64,000 nt of DNA. Source: Adhaeribacter arboris (lineage in GTDB: Bacteria > Bacteroidota > Bacteroidia > Cytophagales > Hymenobacteraceae). The DNA lies in the NCBI RefSeq assembly GCF_003023845.1, contig NZ_PYFT01000001.1:2976001-3040000 (forward strand), in the 5' to 3' direction. Within the stretch, counting starts at the first letter, position 1, and every line of letters begins with the position of its first letter. Below are positions 34,360-42,671 of the stretch, in pieces. The notes under the pieces were generated by a model, which did not search any database, was not told the DNA's origin, and saw nothing but the letters and a program-made list of their open reading frames with translations. The position numbers and the translations under genes are program-made.

Positions 34360-34367
34360 TATATTTG
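34360..34367 (+). promoter_or_regulatory. TAnnTTTG -7 box for a divergent RNA before susC B
   Basis: TATATTTG, a perfect match to the consensus, starts 9 bp beyond the susC B start codon, the same offset as the box before susC A. I see no good -33 TTG at 17-23 nt, so promoter strength is unclear. Confidence 0.5.
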
Positions 34368-34373
34368 GTTTAA

Positions 34374-34442
34374 CAATTAATTCTTGGACTTTCCCGGTAA
34401 TGCCTGGACCAGAGGCGTTGTAACCGGGGGAGTCCTTTTTTT
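34374..34442 (+). ncRNA. Putative antisense small RNA of susC B, ending in an intrinsic terminator
   Basis: About 70 nt from a plausible start near 34374. A 13-bp stem (GGACTTTCCCGGT 34386-34398, ACCGGGGGAGTCC 34423-34435) encloses TGCCTGGACCAGAGGCGTTG and is followed by seven T. Two pairs are T-G on this strand, so the stem is intact in the plus-strand RNA but would have two A-C mismatches in a minus-strand RNA. That supports transcription on the plus strand, antisense to the susC leader. Ends are estimates. Confidence 0.58.
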
Positions 34443-34503
34443 ATTTAGAGGCTATTTGTAGCCGATTATATTCACTTATTTTCTAAAAATTCCTGCTTGT
34501 CCT

Positions 34504-34647
34504 CTACGCTTCAGCGGTTTTGCCATTATCTAGTACTGGAATCGGCATCATCTCTTCATCTATTGGTGGACGAAGCCCAAAGAAGCTGGCTTTTTTGTGT
34601 AAAAGGACCAGTAAGCTTAAGAATAAAGTTAGGCTGATAATATCCAT
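34504..34647 (-). CDS. Possible small membrane protein of 47 residues
   Basis: ATG at 34647, stop TAG at 34504. The product has one hydrophobic helix (I-I-S-L-T-L-F-L-S-L-L-V-L-L) followed by H-K-K-A-S-F-F-G and a short acidic tail with P-P-I-D-E-E-M-M-P. Shape and positive-inside pattern fit a small inner-membrane protein. There is no clear ribosome-binding site and no recognised family. It lies upstream of susC B on the same strand and has no counterpart before susC A. Confidence 0.35.
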   Translation of the reverse strand: MDIISLTLFLSLLVLLHKKASFFGLRPPIDEEMMPIPVLDNGKTAEA

Positions 34648-34840
34648 TAGGGTATGAGAATAAAATTTAAAATCGAATAATTAAGTAATTAGAAAGCTGT
34701 ATGGTTTTACTAGCATGAGCAACAACCGCGCATCAGAGGGCAACCAATTAAGCCAGGTAATTGGTTTTTATTCCGGAAAGTAGTTCTTCCCGCCTTGGCA
34801 TGTAAAGCTATTTGCGTAGTAAGTTCCGGTTTATAATATA

Positions 34841-34863
34841 TTGTCTATAGAAATTATAGACAA
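34841..34863. promoter_or_regulatory. Perfect palindrome, possible operator
   Basis: TTGTCTATA (34841-34849) and TATAGACAA (34855-34863) with a 5-bp spacer. It lies in the otherwise featureless gap between the 47-residue ORF and the RDD gene stop (34648-35132). The shape suits a dimeric repressor site; no regulator gene is adjacent. Confidence 0.4.
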
Positions 34864-35132
34864 ATAAAGAGAAGCTTTTTTTTACTTCCAAATTTTATTT
34901 TACTTTTTTCTACTTATAACCCAATGCCGTATTTGTATTTAATTATCGCATGGAAGTTTATGGGCTTTCCTTGGGCCTGGATATTTCTTAGCCTAACCGC
35001 TATTATTTAATAAGTGGGTATGGCATTGCGCTACGAAGGGGTTAGAGTTTTCCATTTCCCAACAGCTTGGCAAAGGATTATAGAAAGCTAAAGTAACCGA
35101 CTATCCCGTAATAGTTAATAAAATAAAGTAAG

Positions 35133-35849
35133 CTAAAGAGCGGCTGATTCGGCCATCCGATGCTGATAATCTTTCAGTACGGTTAACAAGAAATCAGCGG
35201 GGGACAGGTTATGAGTTACACGCATGGTTTCCTGCGTTTTTTCGGCTACCCGTTCCAGTAAAAGGGTATTTTGGTGTTGGCGGGCTTTAAAGAATAATTT
35301 GCGAATAAGGGCCACATCGGCATCGGTCAGTTCCTGCACTTCCGGAAAAACTACTTGATAATTTTCTTCGGGTTGAATAGCCAGTAAGGGATTACGTTTA
35401 ATCGCGCGAGTACGAATGACGGTGGTGCCGGCCGCCAAATCGCCTAAGCGCTGCCCCCGCCCGTTGGCAGCCAGGGTAATAATAGCAATAATCCCGAAAG
35501 AAGCGAGAGTATCCACAATCAGGAAAACCCACCGGAGGAGGTAATCGCCGATGCTGGGAGAGCGACCATTGAGTTTAATTACTTTTATATCTTGAGCTTT
35601 CTTGCCAATAGTTTGGCCATTCAGAAAAATCTCGCATAATAAACTGTAAAATAGTAATGGCAGGTAAAATAAAATAACCAATATAGGGCCATAACCTATT
35701 TTAAACACGGCAAGAATCAGCCCAACGGCCATGAACCAGCCCATGTAAACGGCATAATCTATCAACTGGGCCAAAATGCGATTGCCAATACTAGCCGGTT
35801 CGTATTCCAACTCCACGTTCTGCGACGTGTTTATACGAATAGTATTCAT
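35133..35849 (-). CDS. RDD family membrane protein
   Basis: 238 residues. The RDD signature is seen as A-S-I-G-N-R-I-L-A-Q-L-I-D-Y (about 19-32) followed by three membrane segments, with G-Q-T-I-G-K-K-A-Q-D-I-K-V and a downstream G-R-G-Q-R-L-G-D-L-A-A-G-T. The C-terminal third is a soluble helical region. It is divergent from the SpoIIM-MoxR cluster, its usual neighbour in Bacteroidota. Role unknown; ion transport has been proposed for some RDD proteins. Confidence 0.88.
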   Translation of the reverse strand: MNTIRINTSQNVELEYEPASIGNRILAQLIDYAVYMGWFMAVGLILAVFKIGYGPILVILFYLPLLFYSLLCEIFLNGQTIGKKAQDIKVIKLNGRSPSIGDYLLRWVFLIVDTLASFGIIAIITLAANGRGQRLGDLAAGTTVIRTRAIKRNPLLAIQPEENYQVVFPEVQELTDADVALIRKLFFKARQHQNTLLLERVAEKTQETMRVTHNLSPADFLLTVLKDYQHRMAESAAL

Positions 35850-35889
35850 TAAATTAAATATAGAGCTTTAATAATTAGGCTAATTTAAG

Positions 35890-35897
35890 TATATTTG
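35890..35897 (+). promoter_or_regulatory. TAnnTTTG -7 box for the SpoIIM operon
   Basis: TATATTTG, 22 bp before the SpoIIM start codon, in the short divergent region shared with the RDD gene. Confidence 0.45.
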
Positions 35898-35919
35898 ACA
35901 GGAATAAAAACCCAGACGG

Positions 35920-36882
35920 ATGCGTGAAGCTGCTTTTATCAAACAAAATTCGGCAAAATGGAAATCTTTCGAAAACCAGGACTTTCTGGACCCCGACTTA
36001 CTGGCCGACCGTTTTATTCAACTAACCGACGATTTATCTTTTGCCCGAACTTTTTATCCTGACTCAGATAATACGCTGTACCTGAATGCTTTGGCTGCCA
36101 GAGTGCACCAGGCCATTTACAAAAATAATCGTACGCGCCGTAATAGGTTCGGGCAATTCTGGCGTTACGAGTTGCCATTCCTGTTCTGGCAACATCAAAA
36201 GCAGTTAATTTTTGCCTTTATTATATTCACCGCCGGGGCGGCCATTGGGGTGCTCTCGGCGGCCTTCGACGATACCTTTGTCCGGTTAATTTTAGGCGAC
36301 GGTTACGTAAACCAGACTATTGCCAACATTAAAAAAGGAGATCCCATGGCCATTTATAAGCAAGACGGGCAAACCGAGATGTTTTTATTCATTACCCTCA
36401 ACAACATTAAAGTGGCTTTTTTTGCTTTCGTTTATGGAATTTTCTTTTCGGTGGGTACTTTCTGGATTTTGCTGAGTAATGGTATTATGCTGGGGGCATT
36501 TCAGTATTTTTTCTATAAACAAGGGTTGCTCCTCCCTTCCGTGCTCACGGTATGGATTCATGGTACTTTAGAGATATCGGCCATTGTAATTGCGGGTTGC
36601 GCCGGGTTTGTACTGGGCAACAGTATATTATTTCCGAAAACATATTCGCGCCTGGATTCGTTTAAACGGGCTTCCCGCCAAGGATTGAAAATAACCGTTG
36701 GCCTGGTACCAATATTTATAACCGCTGGCTTTCTGGAAAGCTTTGTAACCCGCCATACCGAAATGCCTCTGGCGCTAAGTTGTTTTATTATTCTGGCTTC
36801 TTTGTTTTTTATTCTTTTGTACTTTATTTATTACCCGCAGGCCCTTCACGCTAAAAATACCCATGCCCAGTTATCTTCTTAA
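35920..36882 (+). CDS. SpoIIM family (stage II sporulation protein M-like) membrane protein
   Basis: 320 residues. A soluble N-terminal region of about 95 residues (M-R-E-A-A-F-I-K-Q-N, W-K-S-F-E) is followed by five or six membrane segments with F-I-I-F-T-A-G-A-A-I-G, F-I-T-L-N-N-I-K-V-A-F-F-A and the conserved H-G-T-L-E-I-S-A-I-V-I-A-G. The organism is not expected to sporulate; in Bacteroidota such genes belong to RDD/MoxR/DUF58 clusters of unknown envelope function. It overlaps the next gene by 20 bp. Confidence 0.88.
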   Translation: MREAAFIKQNSAKWKSFENQDFLDPDLLADRFIQLTDDLSFARTFYPDSDNTLYLNALAARVHQAIYKNNRTRRNRFGQFWRYELPFLFWQHQKQLIFAFIIFTAGAAIGVLSAAFDDTFVRLILGDGYVNQTIANIKKGDPMAIYKQDGQTEMFLFITLNNIKVAFFAFVYGIFFSVGTFWILLSNGIMLGAFQYFFYKQGLLLPSVLTVWIHGTLEISAIVIAGCAGFVLGNSILFPKTYSRLDSFKRASRQGLKITVGLVPIFITAGFLESFVTRHTEMPLALSCFIILASLFFILLYFIYYPQALHAKNTHAQLSS

Positions 36883-37753
36883 TTTCCGCGAAGAACGCGA
36901 TTTAAGCCAGAAAATAAACGCCACTTTCGGGTTCATCAAACAGCACTTTAAACCCCTGTTCCGACTCTTGCTATTTATAGTAATGCCATTCGCCTTAATT
37001 GGAGGCGTATTTCTGGGTATTTACCAGCGGCGGGCCCTCACGCTGAACCGGGGCGAACGCGATATTGAATACGGTACTTATGCCGAGTACGAATTTTATA
37101 ATCAGATTAGCTCGTTTAATTATCTGATTGGGATTTTCTGCGCTTATGTGAGCTTCCTGCTCATTAGCCTGGTTATTTATAGCTATATTCTGGAGTACAT
37201 GGATAACGAGGGACAGATTGCCCCCGGAAGTGTTTGGAACCGCGTGAAAGACAATTTTCTGCGGGTGTTTTTTGCCTCCTTCGGAATATTTTTACTTTGT
37301 GCACTTGGTACTGTTTTGCTCGTTGTACCCGGTATTTACCTAAGCGTAGCTTTAAGTTTTTTTATGATGGTAATGCTGCGCGAAGATTTGGGTTTTGTAG
37401 ATACCGTGGAGCGTTGTTTGTATTTAATAAAAGGTAATTGGTGGAGTACCCTGGGAATGTTGTTTATTGTTTCTTTTATACAGGCTCTATTAGCGCTGGT
37501 ATTAGGGTTTCCGGTTTGGGTGCTACAGATTATGCAGGTACTAAACTTACCCGGGGTAGATAACGATTTACTAATGATTAGTGCCAATACCTTGTCGTCG
37601 GTGTTGAGTATATTTATGTACGTCATTATTATTGTGGCGCTGGCCTTTCAATATTTCAACCTTGTCGAAATAAAAGACGGTATTGGCTTCCTCGAACAAG
37701 CCGAAATGATTGGTACTCGCCGTACTCTTGTAGCCGATGAAGGGGATTTTTAA
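36863..37753 (+). CDS. Predicted membrane protein of the MoxR cluster
   Basis: 296 residues with six hydrophobic segments (about 36-60, 95-120, 140-170, 195-220, 235-270). The central part, D-N-F-L-R-V-F-F and V-P-G-I-Y-L-S-V-A-L-S-F-F, resembles membrane domains annotated as DUF7544/glycerophosphoryl-diester-phosphodiesterase-like, but I cannot name the family firmly. It overlaps both its neighbours, so it is translated as part of the operon. Confidence 0.75.
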   Translation: MPSYLLNFREERDLSQKINATFGFIKQHFKPLFRLLLFIVMPFALIGGVFLGIYQRRALTLNRGERDIEYGTYAEYEFYNQISSFNYLIGIFCAYVSFLLISLVIYSYILEYMDNEGQIAPGSVWNRVKDNFLRVFFASFGIFLLCALGTVLLVVPGIYLSVALSFFMMVMLREDLGFVDTVERCLYLIKGNWWSTLGMLFIVSFIQALLALVLGFPVWVLQIMQVLNLPGVDNDLLMISANTLSSVLSIFMYVIIIVALAFQYFNLVEIKDGIGFLEQAEMIGTRRTLVADEGDF

Positions 37754-38477
37754 ATATTTTATAATTTTTCTGATGTTCGGGGTATGTCGTTCGGGATACG
37801 CCGTCTCCGTTCGCTCACTTACTGATTCTATTCATATTGCCGCTGATACCAGCCGGGTAGTGGTGCGAACTTTGTCAGCCGACCAGTTAAATGCCTACCG
37901 CGCGGATCCTGATTTTCAGTACGGTACCGATGTACGCCCTTTGACCTCCGCCTGGGATCGTTTCTGGCGACAAGTTCGGGCGTATAGCTGGGAAATTCTG
38001 CGCAACCGTTCCTACGAGGGTTTCTGGAAATATGTGATCTACGGGGTTGTGGTTGGTCTCACGATTTTTGTGGTGCTTAAATTACTTAAAATAGAGTTTA
38101 CTGGGCTTTTGGGTAAAAAGGCAAAGGCATTTGCGGTACCCTACGAAACCCACGCCGAAAACATCCACGCACTCGATTTTACCTCCTTGCTCGACGAAGC
38201 CGTCCGGCAAAAAGATTATCGCCGCGCTATTCGGTTGTATTATTTACACACCCTGAAACAACTCACCGACCAGGCGCTCATTGATTGGCAACCCGGTAAA
38301 ACCAACCGCAGTTACATTCGCGAAATCCAGCCCCAGACTCTCCGGAAAGACTTCGAAAAAATTACGGCTTTGTTTGAATATGTGTGGTACGGTGGTTCCC
38401 AGGTAAATGAAGCGCATTATAATACCACGCGTCTGGCATTTATAACTTTTAATCAACTTATCGGCCGCCATGCGTAA
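37737..38477 (+). CDS. DUF4129-type protein of the MoxR cluster
   Basis: 246 residues. A signal peptide (about 1-22), a membrane segment at about 100-120 and a C-terminal cytoplasmic domain with D-Y-R-R-A-I-R-L-Y-Y-L-H-T-L-K-Q-L and F-E-Y-V-W-Y-G-G match DUF4129. These proteins accompany MoxR ATPases and DUF58 proteins. Overlaps of 17 and 8 bp with its neighbours indicate translational coupling. Confidence 0.82.
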   Translation: MKGIFKYFIIFLMFGVCRSGYAVSVRSLTDSIHIAADTSRVVVRTLSADQLNAYRADPDFQYGTDVRPLTSAWDRFWRQVRAYSWEILRNRSYEGFWKYVIYGVVVGLTIFVVLKLLKIEFTGLLGKKAKAFAVPYETHAENIHALDFTSLLDEAVRQKDYRRAIRLYYLHTLKQLTDQALIDWQPGKTNRSYIREIQPQTLRKDFEKITALFEYVWYGGSQVNEAHYNTTRLAFITFNQLIGRHA

Positions 38478-39648
38478 TTACCGGATGAGTTTGGCTTTGC
38501 TGGCGGTATTATTTGCCACGCTCGTAGCCGTTGAATATTACCAGCCCAAACCCGTCGATTGGCGGCAAAGCTTCGCGAACAAAGATAAAATACCGTACGG
38601 TACCTACGTGCTGTATCAGTTGCTGCCCGATCTGTTCCGGAATCAGGATATCACCACCGTACGGCAACCTATTTTAAACCATTTAGAAGAAACCCCTGTC
38701 CGGCATACGAATTATATTTTTATTAACGACGAGTTTGTTTTAGATTCTTTAGACCAACAAGCCTTACTGGCTCACGTAGCCCGTGGCAACCAAGTTTTTA
38801 TTGCTGCCGAATCTTTTGCCGAAAAGTTTAAGGATATACTTCATTTTGATAGCCACTTTACCTATACAAAATCGGTTAAAGATCGTTTAGGGGTATACTT
38901 TGTCAACCCTAAACGGGGTAAGCAGCGGTATTATTTTGAAAAAAGAAAGTCGGAGGGGTATTTTACGCTCCGGAAAGGAGCGCAGGTAACGGCCTTAGGC
39001 AGAAATTCGGCAGGTTTACTTAACTTTATTTCCATCCGGTTCGGGAAAGGTGTATTCTATTTAAATACCGTGCCGGCCGCATTCACCAATTATTACGTAC
39101 TCTCGCCCAAACACACCCGCTACGCCGCTACGGCTTTATCTTACCTGCCCGTGCAACCCGTTTTTTGGGACGAGTATCAGAAACAAGGTGGCATGGGTGA
39201 GCAATCGGTTTTTCGGGTTCTATTGGCGCATCCGCCGCTGCGTTGGGCTTACTACATTACATTGGTTGCCTTGGTGCTATACGTGTTGTTCGAAGGGAAA
39301 CGTACGCAACGTATCATTCCTATTCTGGCGCCATCCACCAACGAAACGCTGGCTTTTGTGCGGGTAGTCGGTAACTTATATTTCAATAATCGTAATCATA
39401 AAAACATTGCCGAGAAAAAAATTCGTTATTTCCTGGAGTATCTGCGGCTGCACTTCTACGAATCATCACCGATCAACGATTCTGAGGCCCAGGAGCGCAT
39501 TGCGGCCCGTTCGGGAGTTGCTATTACCGAAGTAAACAATTTATTTTATTTGCTGCAGAAAATCAGCAATGTACCAATTATCACCGACGAAGATCTGAGG
39601 CAACTGAACCAACAACTTGAGGCATTTTATAATCAAACCAATCGTTAA
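38470..39648 (+). CDS. DUF4350-containing membrane protein
   Basis: 392 residues. An N-terminal membrane anchor (about 5-22) is followed by a DUF4350 region (P-Y-G-T-Y-V-L-Y-Q-L-L-P-D-L-F, N-Y-I-F-I-N-D-E-F, G-N-Q-V-F-I-A-A-E), a second membrane segment near 260 and a cytoplasmic tail with N-L-Y-F-N-N-R-N-H-K-N-I-A-E-K-K. It completes the upstream half of the cluster. Confidence 0.82.
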   Translation: MRNYRMSLALLAVLFATLVAVEYYQPKPVDWRQSFANKDKIPYGTYVLYQLLPDLFRNQDITTVRQPILNHLEETPVRHTNYIFINDEFVLDSLDQQALLAHVARGNQVFIAAESFAEKFKDILHFDSHFTYTKSVKDRLGVYFVNPKRGKQRYYFEKRKSEGYFTLRKGAQVTALGRNSAGLLNFISIRFGKGVFYLNTVPAAFTNYYVLSPKHTRYAATALSYLPVQPVFWDEYQKQGGMGEQSVFRVLLAHPPLRWAYYITLVALVLYVLFEGKRTQRIIPILAPSTNETLAFVRVVGNLYFNNRNHKNIAEKKIRYFLEYLRLHFYESSPINDSEAQERIAARSGVAITEVNNLFYLLQKISNVPIITDEDLRQLNQQLEAFYNQTNR

Positions 39649-40039
39649 TGAATGATGAAACATAACCTTTCATCGGGCAGAAAAGTTAAGTACCTCTCAC
39701 TATTCTGAGTTACTTTACCGGCTAATTAAAAAACATAGGTGTCTGGTGTAAATACACTTGGATAGTACATGTAACTTTTAAGTAGTTGTGGGTTATTCGT
39801 TGTTCGACTAATTAATTTTTGAGGATCAGTAAGTTATCTCAAATGGTAGTCTCAACTAATTTCGTTGAAGTACTTAATTCTTTTTAAAACAGGATAAAAG
39901 ATAAAATCCTGAACTAGTAAATAAATACTTAATAAATATATCTTTAACCGCCTTAAGCTAACTAAAATAAACTCTTACCAGCCAGCCGGAACTGCGGCCG
40001 CGCCACTACCTGTAGCTTAGTTATATTGCCTTTACTTTT
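39649..40039. other. 391-bp gap inside the MoxR cluster
   Basis: AT-rich, with no open frame of note, no strong hairpin and no clear promoter box. It presumably holds a promoter for the MoxR-DUF58 pair, since the upstream genes overlap each other and these two are coupled. Confidence 0.4.
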
Positions 40040-41026
40040 ATGGAAGAAACCCTCACTGAATTAGAACCCCGCGCGCAATTTTCAGAATTACAGGAATCTG
40101 TGCAAGAGATAAAACAAGCCATTGGCCGGATAATAGTTGGGCAAGAGGAAATGATTGATCTGCTTCTGGTAGCACTGCTCGCCGACGGTCACGTATTGAT
40201 TGAAGGCGTACCCGGTATTGCCAAAACACTAACGGCCAAACTGCTGGCCCGCACCATTGCCGTGCCGTTTAGCCGCATTCAGTTTACACCCGATATGATG
40301 CCTTCGGATGTGCTGGGCACCTCGGTGTTTCATCCCGGTACCGCCTCCTTCCAATTTAAGCAGGGGCCGATTTTCTCGAATATAGTCCTGATTGATGAAA
40401 TTAACCGGGCGCCCGCCAAAACCCAGGCTTCGTTGTTCGAGGTGATGGAGGAACGCCACATTACCCACGACGGCGTAACCTATCCGCTCACCGAACCATT
40501 TACCGTACTGGCTACTCAAAACCCGATTGAACAGGAAGGCACCTACCGTTTGCCCGAAGCCCAGCTCGACCGGTTCATGTTTAAAATTATCGTACCCTAC
40601 CCCAACCTGAACGAAGAAGTAGCCATACTAAAAGTACACCACACCCAGCCTGACCTCAAAAATGACTTGGATACTATAAAGCCGGTACTCAGCGCCGAGA
40701 AGATGGCCTCGTTGCGCCAGCAGGTGAAAACGGTGCATCTCGACGAAAAACTCCTGGAGTATATTGGTCAATTGGTCGTACAAACCCGGACCCACAAAGC
40801 CTTATACCTGGGTGCTTCGCCGCGGGCCTCGCTGGCTATCCTTCATAGTTCCAAGGCGTTGGCGGCTACTCGGGGCCGGAGTTTCGTAACCCCCGAAGAT
40901 GTGCAGGAGTTGGCGCCCGCCGTGCTGCGCCACCGCATTTTGCTTACGCCCGAAAAAGAAATGGAAGGCGCCCAACCCGACGACATCGTAAAACAAATTA
41001 TTCAGAAAACCGAAGTACCGCGCTAG
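40040..41026 (+). CDS. MoxR family AAA+ ATPase
   Basis: 328 residues. The family's Walker A form G-V-P-G-I-A-K-T (about 56-63), Walker B V-L-I-D-E-I-N-R-A-P (about 118), sensor A-T-Q-N-P-I-E-Q-E-G-T-Y-R-L-P-E-A-Q-L-D-R-F and the C-terminal lid G-A-S-P-R-A are intact. MoxR ATPases act as chaperone-like partners of VWA or DUF58 proteins, one of which follows with a TAGTG overlap. Confidence 0.95.
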   Translation: MEETLTELEPRAQFSELQESVQEIKQAIGRIIVGQEEMIDLLLVALLADGHVLIEGVPGIAKTLTAKLLARTIAVPFSRIQFTPDMMPSDVLGTSVFHPGTASFQFKQGPIFSNIVLIDEINRAPAKTQASLFEVMEERHITHDGVTYPLTEPFTVLATQNPIEQEGTYRLPEAQLDRFMFKIIVPYPNLNEEVAILKVHHTQPDLKNDLDTIKPVLSAEKMASLRQQVKTVHLDEKLLEYIGQLVVQTRTHKALYLGASPRASLAILHSSKALAATRGRSFVTPEDVQELAPAVLRHRILLTPEKEMEGAQPDDIVKQIIQKTEVPR

Positions 41027-42357
41027 TGCAGTTTGTTCGTCAGCTCTATTTTACCTCTCGCTGGTACTACAGCCTCGCAGCTTTAGTAGGTTTGTTGTTG
41101 CTGGCTTTTTTCTTTCCGGCTTTATTTGGCGTTGCCCGGGTGCTGTGCGGTGTGTTAGCGTTGCTGGTGCTGCTGGATGGAGTGTCTTTGTTCCGGACCA
41201 ACCGGGGGGTATTTGCCCGCCGCCAACTAGCCGAAAAGCTTTCGAACGGCAGCGATAACGATATAACTATTTCCCTCGAAAACCATTACTCTTTTCCCAT
41301 AACAGTAGAGGTGATTGATGAATTACCGGTGCAACTGCAGTTGCGGGATACTGTTTTTAAAGTACGCGTACCTACCGGCGAAACTCACCTGATTACCTAC
41401 CAGATCCGACCGGTGAAGCGGGGAGTATATTCTTTTGGGGCAATAAATGCGTTCGTGCGCAGCCCTTTGGGTTTGGTGCGCCGCCGTTACCAGTTTGCGC
41501 AGAACCAGGAAGTGCCCGTTTACCCATCTTTTATTCAGATGCGGCAGTTTGAATTGCGGGCTTTTACGAGTCAGTTAGCGGAACATGGCCTGAAAAAAGT
41601 ACGCCGCGTGGGCCACCAGGCCGAGTTTGAGCAAATCCGGCCGTATACCCCCGGCGACGACCCCCGTGTGATTAACTGGCAGGCCACGGCTCGCCGTTCC
41701 GAGTTGATGGTGAACAGTTTCCAGGACGAAAAATCCCAACCGGTTTACTGCCTCATTGATAAAGGTCGGGTTATGAAAATGCCGTTTGAAGAGTTAAGTT
41801 TACTGGATTATGCTATTAATGCTACTTTAGTGCTAGCCAATGTTGCCCTTAAAAAACAGGATAAAGCTGGTATTATTACTTTTGCCGAAAGAGTAGGCAC
41901 TGTTTTACCCGCCGAACGAAAAGCGGCTCACCTGCAAAAAATTCTGGATTTATTGTATCACCAGAAAACACGCTTCCTGGAGTCGGATTTTGAAAGCTTG
42001 TACGCGACTGTGCGCACCAAAATAAAACACCGGAGCTTGCTGGTATTATTTACTAATTTTGAAACCTTACAGGCAGCGCAGCGCCAATTACCTTATCTGA
42101 AAAAGCTGGCTCGCTACCATCTAATACTGGTAGTATTTTTCGAGAACACGGAACTGCGCACTTTGCTCGATGCACCCGCCCGCACTACCGAAGAAATATA
42201 CCTGAAAGCCATTGCCGAAAAGTTTGATTATGAGAAACGGCAAATTGTAAAAGAATTTAACCGCTACGGACTGCACGCCTTACTAACTGCTCCTCATTCG
42301 CTTACAGTAAATACCCTTAACAAATACTTAGAGTTTAAAGCGCGCGGTTTATTATAG
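41026..42357 (+). CDS. DUF58 domain protein, MoxR partner
   Basis: 443 residues from a GTG start (41026) that overlaps the MoxR stop codon by one base. Two membrane segments (about 15-50) precede a soluble region. R-P-Y-T-P-G-D-D-P-R-V-I-N-W-Q-A-T-A (about 206) is the DUF58 signature, followed by a VWA-like fold (V-Y-C-L-I-D-K-G-R). Probably a membrane-anchored client or adaptor of the ATPase. Confidence 0.92.
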   Translation: MQFVRQLYFTSRWYYSLAALVGLLLLAFFFPALFGVARVLCGVLALLVLLDGVSLFRTNRGVFARRQLAEKLSNGSDNDITISLENHYSFPITVEVIDELPVQLQLRDTVFKVRVPTGETHLITYQIRPVKRGVYSFGAINAFVRSPLGLVRRRYQFAQNQEVPVYPSFIQMRQFELRAFTSQLAEHGLKKVRRVGHQAEFEQIRPYTPGDDPRVINWQATARRSELMVNSFQDEKSQPVYCLIDKGRVMKMPFEELSLLDYAINATLVLANVALKKQDKAGIITFAERVGTVLPAERKAAHLQKILDLLYHQKTRFLESDFESLYATVRTKIKHRSLLVLFTNFETLQAAQRQLPYLKKLARYHLILVVFFENTELRTLLDAPARTTEEIYLKAIAEKFDYEKRQIVKEFNRYGLHALLTAPHSLTVNTLNKYLEFKARGLL

Positions 42358-42671
42358 AAAGGTAAATTTTTGATGCCAACAAATTCTTCGTTTTTTGAAA
42401 ACGGAAGTTCGCTCTAGTTGCATTTAAGAAGGACATTTAAGCTCTGTTTTAAGTCCTGAGTTTGAAAAGAAAGAGATTGGGAAACAACTCCCCCGTAAAG
42501 TGCTTAGTTGGACTTTTCTCAATCAAAAAATCAAGGTAGAAGTGAGTACGTCACTCGATACCAGAGCGGAAGCTTTTTTATAGAAAAACTTACTGTCAGG
42601 GAGCGGGTAGTAACGGGAAAGCAAATTAAATTTATAATAACTTTTGATAACTACCTTGAACTAGTTCGTAT
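42358..42671. other. Intergenic region without a recognisable gene
   Basis: 314 bp, AT-rich. No open frame, palindrome or promoter box that I can support. Confidence 0.4.

Noticed and set aside
35920-36882. SpoIIM as evidence for sporulation
   Set aside because: SpoIIM-like proteins are common in non-sporulating Bacteroidota within MoxR clusters; no other sporulation gene is present.
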